From Mycobacterium sp. (GTDB taxonomy: Bacteria > Actinomycetota > Actinomycetes > Mycobacteriales > Mycobacteriaceae), in the NCBI RefSeq assembly GCF_019243155.1, contig NZ_JAFAUS010000151.1, forward strand, positions 1 to 38,842: DNA of 38,842 nt, given 5' to 3'. A program made the position numbers and the translations under genes. Position 1 is the first letter of the stretch; each line of letters opens with the position of its first letter. Positions 9,564 to 18,018 of this stretch are shown here, piece by piece. Under the pieces are notes generated by a model. It was given only the letters and a program-made list of their open reading frames with translations. It was not told where the DNA came from and did not search any database.

Positions 9564-11312
9564 CTAGCCGTGCAGCAGCGGGCGCAGCCGGTCCGTTTTC
9601 TCCTGCGTCCACCCGGGCGGCGGCAGCACGGCCGCCCAGCCGTCGGCGACGTTCGCGATGTAGCGATGGCCGTGCCCGTCGGGCACATCCAACGCCACCG
9701 CCATGTCGGCCGAAACCTGCAGGAACGTGACGACCGGGATCCAGCGCGTCTGCGGCAGCACGTCATAGCCGCGCGGCTCTTCCAGCCAATCGGGCTTGCT
9801 GAACAACAGGTCCGGCGTCCACCATGCGATCGGATCCGACGCGTGCTGCAGATACACCACCCGCGGGTGGTCCCACGGGCTGTTCGGGCGCGCCAGATCG
9901 CTTGGCCGAGCGACGAATCGGACGGCTATGCCGTTGTGGTAGATCGGTAACCACTGCGGCGACCCGGCGTCGCGGGTCGACGTCAGATCGGTCCAGATCG
10001 TGTTGTTGAACGTGGGCCCACTGAACAGGGCGCCGTCGGTGCGCGCCAGCACGTTGTTCAGGCTCATGAACGGCGCCTCGCCGCCGAACGAGCCCAGGCT
10101 CTCGCCGAACACGACGAGCTTGGGGCGCTGGCCCTCGGGCATCTGCCGGATCAGCCTGTCGACGGCCTCGAAGAGCGCCTGGCCGGCGTGCCGCGCGTTC
10201 TCCTTGTCCACCAGGAACGAGAGCCAGCTCGGCAGGTACGAATACTGCATGCTCACGATCGCCGTGTTGCCGTTGTACATGTACTCGAGCGCCGAAGCTT
10301 CCGACTCATTGATCCAGCCGGTGCCGGTGGTGGTCCCCACCGCGACGACGGCACGCTGTAATCCGCCCGTGCGCTGCAACTCTCGGGCCGCCAGCTCCGC
10401 GGTCGCCGTGATGCCGTCCTTGGTGGAATCCAGGCCGGCGTAGGCCCGGATCGGCTCGGTCGCCGGGGTTCCGTTGAATGCGCTGAGCTGGTTGAGTTTT
10501 GGACCGCCCTCGATGAAGACGCGGCCCTCGCGGCCCAGCGACTCCCACGACACCAGGGATTGTGGGCCACCCGATCGCAGCGGGGTTTTCGGCGGCGCGG
10601 TCTCGGGATTCATCTCGTCGTTCGCCGTGGCGAAGGTGTTGTTCATCGTGCGCATCGCGAACTTGAGCACCACGCCGTTGAGCAGGGTGATGGTCAGGAC
10701 CAGCAGCAGGACGACGACGATGGTCGCCGACAGGCGGAACGGTACGAACTTGTCCACCTGGCCGACCAGGAAGCTGACCAGCCAGCGAATGAATTGCCCG
10801 ATCTCGACCAGGGTGAACAGCACCACCACCGACAAGCCCGCCGCTATCGGGTAGTCGTACCAGCTCAGATGGGCGACACCCATCAGGTCGCGGACGTCGT
10901 CCTGCCAGACGTGGAACCAGATCGCCATCAGCGTTTGGCCGACTACGGCGACCGGGATCAGCACCATCCACGCCCAGCGCGGTGGGGGTGGGCTGGACTC
11001 CTTCTCGCGCAAGAAACGCACCAGCCAGACGGTGAATACGCCCAGCCCGTAACCGATGGCGCCCGAGCAGCCGCTGACCAGTCCCTGGAACAGCGGTCCC
11101 CGTGGCAGCAGCGACGGCGTCATGGAAAACCAGATGAAGATCAGCCCGACCGCCGTGCCGGTGAAGGTGTAATGCCTTGCCCACCAAGGTCTCTTGGCGG
11201 GTTGCGGGACGGGGGACTCGGCTTGCGGGCCCCCGTCGACTCGGGGCTCCTCAGTAACGGCCACCGGCTGCTGCGCGGCGTCGGCATTCGTGGTGGAGCC
11301 CGATTCGCTCAT
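9564..11312 (-). CDS. Membrane-bound alpha/beta hydrolase (Abhydrolase_9 type), Rv1069c homologue
   Basis: 582 residues. After a charged, Pro-rich N-terminus (1-42) there are about five hydrophobic segments (roughly 50-66, 80-101, 114-133, 155-180, 195-215). A C-terminal hydrolase domain follows, with nucleophile elbow GESLGS (Ser405) in VVFGESLGSFGGE. This layout matches the Abhydrolase_9_N plus Abhydrolase_9 families, mycobacterial membrane enzymes without an established substrate. An open frame runs to 11753, but that stretch is antisense-like overlap with echA8; ATG 11312 (MSESGSTTNA) is the sensible start. The gene follows echA8 by 11 bases, so a shared transcript is likely. Confidence 0.85.
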   Translation of the reverse strand: MSESGSTTNADAAQQPVAVTEEPRVDGGPQAESPVPQPAKRPWWARHYTFTGTAVGLIFIWFSMTPSLLPRGPLFQGLVSGCSGAIGYGLGVFTVWLVRFLREKESSPPPPRWAWMVLIPVAVVGQTLMAIWFHVWQDDVRDLMGVAHLSWYDYPIAAGLSVVVLFTLVEIGQFIRWLVSFLVGQVDKFVPFRLSATIVVVLLLVLTITLLNGVVLKFAMRTMNNTFATANDEMNPETAPPKTPLRSGGPQSLVSWESLGREGRVFIEGGPKLNQLSAFNGTPATEPIRAYAGLDSTKDGITATAELAARELQRTGGLQRAVVAVGTTTGTGWINESEASALEYMYNGNTAIVSMQYSYLPSWLSFLVDKENARHAGQALFEAVDRLIRQMPEGQRPKLVVFGESLGSFGGEAPFMSLNNVLARTDGALFSGPTFNNTIWTDLTSTRDAGSPQWLPIYHNGIAVRFVARPSDLARPNSPWDHPRVVYLQHASDPIAWWTPDLLFSKPDWLEEPRGYDVLPQTRWIPVVTFLQVSADMAVALDVPDGHGHRYIANVADGWAAVLPPPGWTQEKTDRLRPLLHG

Positions 11313-11323
11313 GGAAGCGTGTC

Positions 11324-12103
11324 CTAGCGGTGGGTGAAGTTGGGTGGACGCTTCTCGACGAACGCCGACATTCCCTCGGACTGGTCCTCGGTGGCGAAGG
11401 TCGAGTGGAACAGCCTGCGCTCGTAGAGAAGTCCTTCGGCCAGAGTGGATTCGAAAGCGCGGTTGACGGCTTCCTTGGCCATCCTGGCGGCCGAGCGCGA
11501 CATCTGGGCGATGGTAGTCGCGACCGCCTTCGCTTCGGTCAGCAGGTCGTCGGCGGGCACCACCCGCGAAACCAAGCCGCTGCGTTCGGCTTCCGCGGCG
11601 TCGATCGTGCGTCCCGTCAGGATGAGGTCCATGGCCTTGGCCTTGCCGATGGCGCGGGTCAGCCGCTGCGAGCCGCCCATGCCCGGCAGCACACCGAGTT
11701 TGATTTCGGGCTGGCCGAACTTGGCTGTGTCGGCGGCGATCAGCACATCGCACATCATGGCAAGCTCGCAGCCACCACCCAGCGCGTGCCCGGCGACGGC
11801 CGCGATCGTCGGGGTGCGGACGGCGGCGAGTTTGGCCCAGGGGGCGAAGAAGTCGGCATCGAACGCGTCGGCGAAGCTCAGGCCGGCCATCTCTTTGATG
11901 TCGGCACCGGCGGCGAACGCCTTGGCCGAACCCGTGATGACGATCGCGCCGATCCCGGCGTCGTTGTCGAATTCGGCCGCCGCACTGGTGACTTCGTTCA
12001 TCACCTGAGTGTTCAGCGCGTTGAGCGCTTTCGGTCGGTTCAGCGTGATGATGCCGACGCGCTCGTCGCGCTCGACCAGGATGGTTTCGTAGGTGTCCGT
12101 CAC
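11324..12103 (-). CDS. echA8: Enoyl-CoA hydratase EchA8
   Basis: 259 residues, crotonase fold. The CoA/oxyanion loop reads [11 protein letters not shown] and the catalytic pair are Glu113 ([11 protein letters not shown]) and Glu133 ([13 protein letters not shown]), as in true enoyl-CoA hydratases that add water to trans-2-enoyl-CoA in beta-oxidation. It is highly similar to remembered M. tuberculosis EchA8, a protein also reported to deliver acyl-CoA to FAS-II and to be the target of spiroindazole inhibitors. Start: GTG 12103, with GAGAGG a few bases upstream. It overlaps the echA9 stop by 4 bases (GTGA), so it is translationally coupled. The longer frame to 12202 lies inside echA9. Confidence 0.95.
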   Translation of the reverse strand: MTDTYETILVERDERVGIITLNRPKALNALNTQVMNEVTSAAAEFDNDAGIGAIVITGSAKAFAAGADIKEMAGLSFADAFDADFFAPWAKLAAVRTPTIAAVAGHALGGGCELAMMCDVLIAADTAKFGQPEIKLGVLPGMGGSQRLTRAIGKAKAMDLILTGRTIDAAEAERSGLVSRVVPADDLLTEAKAVATTIAQMSRSAARMAKEAVNRAFESTLAEGLLYERRLFHSTFATEDQSEGMSAFVEKRPPNFTHR

Positions 12104-13152
12104 GAATTCGCCTCTCTGGGGAAACTCAGGTCGTCGTCGACCGGCGCGAAGTACGCGTCGACGTCGGCCGCGCTGACTTCGGCCAGCGTTGCCGGTGACC
12201 ACTTCGGATTGCGATCTTTGTCGATGATCTGCGCGCGGATGCCCTCCACCAGGTCGTGCGAGCGGGCCGCTGCGCTCGACACCCGATAGTCCTGCACCAG
12301 AACGTCTTCCAGTTTTTCCAGCTTGGCGGCGCGGCGCACCGCCTGCAACGTCACCGACGCCGCGATGGGGGAGCGACTCGCGATCAGGTCGGCGGCCTCA
12401 GCAGCGGGGCCTCCGTGTTCGCGAAGCGCGGTGAGGATATCGGTCACCGTGTCACCCGCGTAGCAGGCGTCAATCCAATCACGCTGTGCGACAAGCTCAC
12501 TCGCTTCAGGCTCGACGGCATACCTGGCGATCCCGCCCTCGACACCGTCGGAAACGATTGCGGCCGTGAGCGCCTCGAGGTCGCTGTGCGGCACGTAGTG
12601 GTCGGCGAAGCCCATGGCGATGGCATCGGCCCCGGAGAACGGCGCGCCGGTCAGGGCGGCGTGCAGACCCAGCGCGCCCGGCGCGCGGGACAGCAGGAAT
12701 GCCCCACCGACGTCGGGGACGAATCCGATGCCGACCTCGGGCATCGCGATCTTGGAGGTTTCGGTGACCACCCGATTGCTCCCGTGCGCACTGACGCCGA
12801 CGCCGCCACCCATCACGATGCCGTCCATCAGGGACACATAGGGCTTGGTGAACCGGCCGATCTGACCGTTCATCAGATATTCGTCGCGCCAGAACCGCCG
12901 CACCTCGACCCCGTCTTTACGGGCGCTGTGATAGACGGCGACCACGTCACCGCCGGCGCACAACCCGCGTTCACCGGCGCCCGAGAGCACCACCGCGCTC
13001 ACCGCGTCGTCGTCTGCCCAGCGGGTGAGGATGGCGCGCACAGCGTCCACCATCTGCTGATTCAGGGAGTTGATCGCTTTGGGGCGGTTGAGCGTGATCA
13101 AGCCGATGTTTCCGTCGACCCGGGTTAGAACCTCATCGGATTCGTCGGTCAC
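12100..13152 (-). CDS. echA9: EchA9, 3-hydroxyisobutyryl-CoA hydrolase-type crotonase
   Basis: 350 residues, longer than ordinary hydratases. Features are [20 protein letters not shown], the oxyanion loop [25 protein letters not shown], and [20 protein letters not shown]. The FVPDVG(G)(A/S) form and the C-terminal extension are typical of 3-hydroxyisobutyryl-CoA hydrolases of valine degradation. Annotation as enoyl-CoA hydratase EchA9 is by homology to Rv1071c; hydrolase activity is the more likely one. GTG start at 13152 with GGGAGG upstream. First gene of an operon echA9-echA8-membrane hydrolase. Confidence 0.92.
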   Translation of the reverse strand: MTDESDEVLTRVDGNIGLITLNRPKAINSLNQQMVDAVRAILTRWADDDAVSAVVLSGAGERGLCAGGDVVAVYHSARKDGVEVRRFWRDEYLMNGQIGRFTKPYVSLMDGIVMGGGVGVSAHGSNRVVTETSKIAMPEVGIGFVPDVGGAFLLSRAPGALGLHAALTGAPFSGADAIAMGFADHYVPHSDLEALTAAIVSDGVEGGIARYAVEPEASELVAQRDWIDACYAGDTVTDILTALREHGGPAAEAADLIASRSPIAASVTLQAVRRAAKLEKLEDVLVQDYRVSSAAARSHDLVEGIRAQIIDKDRNPKWSPATLAEVSAADVDAYFAPVDDDLSFPREANS

Positions 13153-13370
13153 GCCCTGCCTCCCGTCGTCGATTTCGTCTCGGGGAAAAATCTAGATCGT
13201 CACGACCGGCGCGATGCCCGCGGGTAAGGGTTATGTTTAACGCGACGACAAGAGAAGAAGCCGCAAAATCCAGGAAATGACCAGGTCGACTGGGAACCTG
13301 GGCGGCATGCTGATCGTTGAGTTGGTGTTCGCACAGCTCGAAGCCATATGTATTAAGAGAGGATCCGACG

Positions 13371-14222
13371 GTGCGGGAAACAAGCAACCCGGTATTTCGT
13401 TCGCTGCCTAAGCAGAGGGGCGGATACGCGCAATTCGGCACTGGCGCGCCCCCCATGCAGGCCTATCAAGCCGATCCCTATTCGGCTCCTTACCAGGCTC
13501 CCTACCAGGAGGCCCGGGCTTCGCGTCCGCTGACCATCGACGACGTCGTCACCAAGACCGGCATCACGCTGGCCGTGCTGGCGGTGTCCGCCGTGGTCTC
13601 CTACTTCCTGGTGGCCCGCGACCACGCGTTGGCCATGCCGCTGGCGCTGGTCGGCGGCTTGGGTGGCCTGGTCCTGGTGCTGATCGCCACGTTTGGCCGC
13701 AAGCAGGACAACCCCGGGATCGTGCTGAGCTACGCCGTTCTCGAGGGCATGGTGCTGGGCGCCATCTCCTTCGTGTTCGCCAACTTCTCGGTGTCGTCCG
13801 CCAATGCGGGCGCGCTGATCGGTGAGGCGGTCCTCGGCACGTTCGGCGTGTTCTTCGGCATGCTCGTCGTCTACAAGACGGGGGCCATCCGGGTGACGCC
13901 CAAGTTCACCCGCATGCTGGTCGCCGCCATGTTCGGCGTGCTCGCCCTGATGCTCGGCAACTTCGTGCTGGCGATGTTCCACGTCAACGGCGGCGCCGGC
14001 CTGGGCCTGCGCAGCGGCGGAACGATCGCGATCATCTTCTCGCTGGTGTGCATCGGCATCGCGGCGTTCAGCTTCCTGATCGACTTCGACGCGGCCGACC
14101 AGATGGTCCGCGCCGGGGCGCCGGAGAAGGCGGCATGGGGCATCGCCCTGGGCCTGACCGTGACCCTGGTCTGGCTGTACCTCGAGATCCTGCGTCTGCT
14201 GAGTTATCTGCAGAACGACTAG
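13371..14222 (+). CDS. Bax inhibitor-1/YccA-like membrane protein, Rv1072 homologue
   Basis: 283 residues. A ~55-residue polar N-terminus (MRETSNPVFRSLPKQRGGYAQ) is followed by seven hydrophobic segments, e.g. TGITLAVLAVSAVVSYFLV, ALVGGLGGLVLVLIATF and FAAMFGVLALMLGNFVLAMF-like stretches, ending WLYLEILRLLSYLQND. The Asp-containing sixth segment (FLIDFDAADQMV) and the ending YLEILRLL are signatures of the BI-1/YccA family, some members of which are pH-sensitive Ca2+ leak channels. Start: GTG 13371 with AGAGAGG 8 bases upstream. A strong hairpin terminator follows the stop by 12 bases. The M. tuberculosis neighbour Rv1073 is missing here. Confidence 0.88.
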   Translation: MRETSNPVFRSLPKQRGGYAQFGTGAPPMQAYQADPYSAPYQAPYQEARASRPLTIDDVVTKTGITLAVLAVSAVVSYFLVARDHALAMPLALVGGLGGLVLVLIATFGRKQDNPGIVLSYAVLEGMVLGAISFVFANFSVSSANAGALIGEAVLGTFGVFFGMLVVYKTGAIRVTPKFTRMLVAAMFGVLALMLGNFVLAMFHVNGGAGLGLRSGGTIAIIFSLVCIGIAAFSFLIDFDAADQMVRAGAPEKAAWGIALGLTVTLVWLYLEILRLLSYLQND

Positions 14223-14234
14223 CTCTTACAAGGG

Positions 14235-14269
14235 AAAAACCGGCACGCCGAGCGGCGTGCCGGTTTTTT
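14235..14269. terminator. Intrinsic, probably bidirectional terminator
   Basis: A perfect 15-bp stem pairs 14235-14249 (AAAAACCGGCACGCC) with 14254-14268, with a 4-base loop (GAGC) and a T run on the right. Because the left arm starts with five As, the same hairpin has a T run when read from the other strand. It lies between two convergent genes, the BI-1-like gene ending at 14222 and fadA3 ending at 14372, so it can serve both. Confidence 0.9.
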
Positions 14270-14283
14270 CGTCTGTGGACGGT

Positions 14284-14344
14284 GTCGAGTGTGCAGCGGG
14301 GGCGGGGCTTCCCTGTGTGTTACCGCCCAGGTTTCACACTCGAC
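14284..14344. repeat. Nested inverted-repeat element, copy 1
   Basis: Outer arms GTCGAGTGTG (14284-14293) and CACACTCGAC (14335-14344); inner arms GGGCGG (14300-14305) and CCGCCC (14323-14328). The same architecture with the same outer arms recurs at 34929-34986. It lies between convergent gene ends, just after the terminator. Confidence 0.75.
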
Positions 14345-14371
14345 GACACACGACGATCAAGCGGCCGAGCC

Positions 14372-15589
14372 TCAGCTCAGCCGCTCGATCACCATGGCCA
14401 TGCCCTGCCCGCCGCCGACACACATGGTCTCCAGACCGAACGTCTTGTCGTGCGTCTGCAGGTTGTTGATCAACGTCGTCGCGATGCGAGCACCGGTCAT
14501 GCCAAAGGGGTGGCCCAGCGCGATCGCCCCGCCGGAGACGTTCAGCTTGTCCTCGTCCATGCCCAGCTCGCGCGCCGAGCCCAGCACCTGGACCGCGAAG
14601 GCCTCGTTGATCTCGTACAGGTCGATGTCGTTGATCGACATGCTGGCCCGCGCCAGCGCCTTCTTGGACGCCTCGATGGGGCCCAGGCCCATGATCTCCG
14701 GCGACAGGCCGCTGACTCCCGTGGACACGATGCGTGCCAGCGGCGTCAGGCCCAGCTCCTTGGCCTTCGTGTCGCTCGTGATCACGAGCGCGGCGGCCCC
14801 GTCGTTGAGCGGGCAGGCATTGCCCGCGGTGATCGTGCCGTTGGGCCGGAACACCGGCTTGAGTTCGCTGACCTTCTCGTAGGTGGTCCCCGCCCGTGGG
14901 CCGTCATCGGTACTGACGGTGCTTCCATCCTCGAGGGTCACCGGCGAGATCTCGCGCTCGAAGAACCCGCTCTTGATCGCGTCCTCGGCCCGGTTCTGGC
15001 TCCGCACACCCCAGTGGTCCTGGTCCTCGCGGCTGATGCCGGTCAGGATCGCGACGTTCTCGGCTGTCTGGCCCATGGCGATGTAGACGTCGGGCAGGTT
15101 CCCGTCGGCGCGGGGGTCGTGCCACTCATCGGCGCCCGCCGCGGCGGCCTCGGAACGCTGCTGGGCCTCGCCGAACCGCGGGTTCTTGGTGTCGGGCCAC
15201 GAGTCGGAGTTGCCCTTGGCGAACCGGGAAACCGTCTCCACACCCGCGGAGATGAACGCGTCACCCTCGCCGGCCTTGATGGCGTGGAAGGCCATCCGGG
15301 TGGTCTGCAGCGACGACGAGCAGTAGCGGTTCACCGTGGTGCCGGGCAGGAAGTCGAAGCCGAGTTCGACGGCGACCACCCGGGCCATGTTGAATCCCGA
15401 CTCACCACCCGGGAGGCCGCAGCCCAGGATGAGGTCGTCGATTTGGTGGGGGTTGAGCGCAGGCACCTTGTCGAGCGCGGCGCGCACCATCTGGGTGGCC
15501 AGATCGTCGGGGCGCATGGAGACCAGCGATCCCTTCATCGCACGCCCGATGGGCGAGCGAGCAGCGGAGACAATGACGGCTTCAGGCAT
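14372..15589 (-). CDS. fadA3: Acetyl-CoA acyltransferase (thiolase) FadA3
   Basis: 405 residues with all thiolase catalytic features: Cys90 in NRYCSSSLQ (acyl acceptor), His360 in GHPFGMTGAR and Cys390 in CVGGGQG, plus NEAFA and the N-terminal VIVSAARSPIG. It would cleave 3-ketoacyl-CoA to acetyl-CoA and a shortened acyl-CoA in beta-oxidation. ATG 15589 has AAGGAAAGGGAAA upstream. It is likely monocistronic: the BI-1-like gene converges on it, and the GDSL gene upstream on the same strand ends 87 bases before its start. Chain-length preference unknown. Confidence 0.95.
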   Translation of the reverse strand: MPEAVIVSAARSPIGRAMKGSLVSMRPDDLATQMVRAALDKVPALNPHQIDDLILGCGLPGGESGFNMARVVAVELGFDFLPGTTVNRYCSSSLQTTRMAFHAIKAGEGDAFISAGVETVSRFAKGNSDSWPDTKNPRFGEAQQRSEAAAAGADEWHDPRADGNLPDVYIAMGQTAENVAILTGISREDQDHWGVRSQNRAEDAIKSGFFEREISPVTLEDGSTVSTDDGPRAGTTYEKVSELKPVFRPNGTITAGNACPLNDGAAALVITSDTKAKELGLTPLARIVSTGVSGLSPEIMGLGPIEASKKALARASMSINDIDLYEINEAFAVQVLGSARELGMDEDKLNVSGGAIALGHPFGMTGARIATTLINNLQTHDKTFGLETMCVGGGQGMAMVIERLS

Positions 15590-15676
15590 GACGTTTCCCT
15601 TTCCTTGCGATCCCCGCAGATGGAGGGCTCGCTGCGTGACCGGGTGGTACGTCCACCCCGGCGGGCGAGAACAAAT

Positions 15677-16666
15677 CTAGTCGCTGCCAACCTGGGGGTA
15701 CGAAGACGGGGCAGGTCCGGGGACCGGGCGCCGCCACAGCCGCGACATCACACTGACCTGCGAGTGCTGCTGAGCGAGCACCGGCTCCGCCGACGGCTCG
15801 GCTTCGTCGAACATCGGGTCTTGAACCGTCTCAGGAACCTTCTCGTCCAGCTTTTCGCACAACGTGAGCAGCAGGGCGTCGGCCGCCAGGGCGTATGCGA
15901 TGGGCGACGGGTGGAAGCCGTCCGGGGAGAACATCAGCTCGCGGCGAGTGCGGAACTCGGGCGCCAGCAGCTGGGCCAGCGGCACCGGCACCCCGCCCGC
16001 CGATCGCACGGCCGCGGTCTGGGCGCGCGCCAGTTGCGAGGTGCGCGAATGGGCCAGCGAGCGCAACGGCTGCGGGATCGCGCTGATGACGCCCAGGTCG
16101 GGGCAGGTGCCGACAATCACCACCGCGCCGCGGGCGCGCAGTTTGCGCACCGCCAGGCCCAGGCGCCGCGCGGACTGGCTGATGCCGTTGAGGGCCGTGA
16201 TGTCGTTGGCGCCGAGCATCATCACCGCCGCGTCGGGCGGGGGACCGGCCACGAACATCGCGTCCACCTGCCCGCTGACGCCCTTGGAAGTCGCGCCGAC
16301 GATGGCCTTGGTGCTGAAGCGGATTCGCTTGCCGGTCCGCTCCGCCAGGCCCCGCGCAATCAACACACCCGGCACCTCCTCGGCGCTGGTGCAGCCGTAA
16401 CCGGTGGCCGTCGAGTCACCGAAGATCATCAGGTGCAGGTCCGCCTGCATCCCGCGGCGCCAACGTTCGACGGGGCCGCCGCCCGGGGTGTAGACACCAT
16501 CGGCGCGGGGCGGAATGTCCCACGCCCTCGGGATGACGGTGCGCGCGTGCGTCGCTTGGCCAACCAGCAGATTGCGCGCCCCCAAATAGGCCGTACCCGT
16601 CGAGGCGAGCGCACCCGCTGTGGCCAAGGCGATCGTCGTCGAACGACGCGGCACCCGGATGGTCAC
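15677..16666 (-). CDS. Exported SGNH/GDSL-type esterase, Rv1075c homologue
   Basis: 329 residues. An N-terminal hydrophobic stretch (STTIALATAGALASTGTAYLG, about 9-29) looks like a signal peptide or anchor. SGNH blocks follow: IFGDSTATGYG (block I, Ser nucleophile), MMLGANDI (Asn block) and SPDGFHPS (Asp-x-x-His). The fold acts on acyl esters or acetylated carbohydrates. The C-terminal ~60 residues are Pro/Gln-rich and low complexity. Start: GTG 16666, supported by a TAAACT -10 box ending 6 bases upstream. It is divergent from lipU, another esterase. Confidence 0.88.
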   Translation of the reverse strand: MTIRVPRRSTTIALATAGALASTGTAYLGARNLLVGQATHARTVIPRAWDIPPRADGVYTPGGGPVERWRRGMQADLHLMIFGDSTATGYGCTSAEEVPGVLIARGLAERTGKRIRFSTKAIVGATSKGVSGQVDAMFVAGPPPDAAVMMLGANDITALNGISQSARRLGLAVRKLRARGAVVIVGTCPDLGVISAIPQPLRSLAHSRTSQLARAQTAAVRSAGGVPVPLAQLLAPEFRTRRELMFSPDGFHPSPIAYALAADALLLTLCEKLDEKVPETVQDPMFDEAEPSAEPVLAQQHSQVSVMSRLWRRPVPGPAPSSYPQVGSD

Positions 16667-16672
16667 GCAATC

Positions 16673-16678
16673 AGTTTA
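16673..16678 (-). promoter_or_regulatory. -10 box (TAAACT) of a leaderless promoter for the GDSL esterase
   Basis: Read on the minus strand, TAAACT ends 6 bases before the GTG start at 16666, the spacing for a transcript without a 5' leader. Confidence 0.5.
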
Positions 16679-16810
16679 GATCCGCTCCGGTGTTCGCAAG
16701 GGCAGCTCATAAACAAAGTGGTCACGGTGGGAATCAAAAGTGGTATCAAATCAGCTTCTTCAAATGTTGCACTAAGTAACGTCTGCCAAGCTAAAACTTA
16801 AGAGGTGATT

Positions 16811-16830
16811 AAACGTCACGGCAAACGTTT
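16811..16830. promoter_or_regulatory. Operator-like inverted repeat in the divergent GDSL esterase-lipU region
   Basis: AAACGT (16811-16816) and ACGTTT (16825-16830) form a perfect 6-bp inverted repeat with an 8-base spacer. It sits in a markedly AT-rich stretch (about 16700-16850) of the 231-base gap between the two divergent esterase genes. The layout suits a dimeric repressor or activator of lipU. No regulator gene is adjacent, and the binding protein is unknown. Confidence 0.45.
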
Positions 16831-16897
16831 GAACTAGACGCTCGGTTGCCTCGTCACATGCTGTACCGCACTACAAAGACGTAGGGGGTTGTTGAGC

Positions 16898-17965
16898 ATG
16901 AGTGCACCTAGCAAGGTGTCCGGATCTCCCCGGATTGCCGTTCGCCCTCATGAGGCTTTCAAAGCCCGTAGAGCCAGAGCGCGCAGATTCGCGATCAGTG
17001 ACGGCGCACCGGTCGAGGTCCTCGAATCCGGGCCCAGCGTCGCCGCGCGACTGGCCAATCTGACCTCGCGGCTGACCGTCCGGCCGGTTTTGAGCGCCGG
17101 AAGCCATATTCCCAACTTCCCGTGGCCCTGGGGTTTCATCGACCTCGCGGCCCGGGCGTTCATCCCGCCGTCGGCCACGGTCCGCGAGACCGTGAAACTG
17201 CGCCATGCCGGCGCCCAACTGGTCCGCGCCCCCGGCGTGCTGCCGGCCGACGGCACCCGCCGCATCGTCGTCTACCTGCACGGCGGCGCGTTCTTGACCT
17301 GTGGGGCGAACTCGCACGGCCGCCTGGTGGAGGCGCTGTCGAAGTTCGCCGACTCACCGATATTGGTGGTGAATTACCGTTTGCTGCCCAAGCACTCGAT
17401 CGGCATGGCCCTCGACGACTGCCACGACGCCTATCAATGGCTGCGGGCGAGGGGGTACGAGCCCGATCAGATCGTGCTGGCGGGCGACTCCGCGGGCGGT
17501 TATCTCGCGCTCGCACTGGCCGAGCGACTGCTGGAGGAAAACGAGGAACCCGCTGCGCTGGTGGCGATCTCGCCCCTGCTGCAACTGGCGAAGGAAGACA
17601 AGCAGGCGCACCCCAACATCGACAGCGACGCGATGTTCTCCGCGAAGGCGTTCGATGCCCTCGGCGAACTGGTTGCCACCGCGGCCGCCAAAAACATCGT
17701 CGACGGCAAGCCCGAAGAGGTCTTCGAGCCGCTGGACCACATCAAGCCTGGCCTGCCGCGGACGCTGATCCACGTGTCGGGCTCCGAGGTCTTGCTGCAC
17801 GACGCGCGGGTGGCCGCGAGCCGGCTGGCGGCGGTCGGGGTGCCCGCCGAGGTGCGGGTGTGGCCCGGTCAGGTCCACGACTTCCAATTGGCCGCGCCGA
17901 TGGTGCCCGAGGCGGTGCGTTCGCTGCGCCAGATCGGCGACTATATCCGCGAGGCCACTGGCTAG
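16898..17965 (+). CDS. lipU: LipU, hormone-sensitive-lipase-family esterase
   Basis: 355 residues, alpha/beta hydrolase of the HSL (GDXG) family: oxyanion motif YLHGGAF, nucleophile elbow LAGDSAGGY, and the C-terminal acid/His part ending WPGQVHDFQL. It would hydrolyse short- or medium-chain esters. Start: ATG 16898 with GTAGGGGG 9-16 bases upstream; a TTG three codons earlier is unlikely. No clear secretion signal is present. The gap upstream carries an inverted repeat at 16811-16830 that may control it. Physiological substrate unknown. Confidence 0.92.
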   Translation: MSAPSKVSGSPRIAVRPHEAFKARRARARRFAISDGAPVEVLESGPSVAARLANLTSRLTVRPVLSAGSHIPNFPWPWGFIDLAARAFIPPSATVRETVKLRHAGAQLVRAPGVLPADGTRRIVVYLHGGAFLTCGANSHGRLVEALSKFADSPILVVNYRLLPKHSIGMALDDCHDAYQWLRARGYEPDQIVLAGDSAGGYLALALAERLLEENEEPAALVAISPLLQLAKEDKQAHPNIDSDAMFSAKAFDALGELVATAAAKNIVDGKPEEVFEPLDHIKPGLPRTLIHVSGSEVLLHDARVAASRLAAVGVPAEVRVWPGQVHDFQLAAPMVPEAVRSLRQIGDYIREATG

Positions 17966-18018
17966 CCACTTCCTACATCGGGTGTGCGCCGCCAGGGGCT
18001 GCCTGAGACGATGATCGC

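Noticed and set aside
11313..11753. N-terminal extension of the membrane hydrolase to 729 residues
   Set aside because: It lies inside echA8 on the same strand in another frame and shows no hydrolase-family sequence; ATG 11312 follows echA8 by 11 bases.
14048..16801. 917-codon open frame on the plus strand
   Set aside because: It runs antisense through fadA3 and the GDSL esterase gene, both of which have full catalytic motifs. Its translation is Arg/Gly/His-rich and matches no fold; it is a GC-rich shadow frame.
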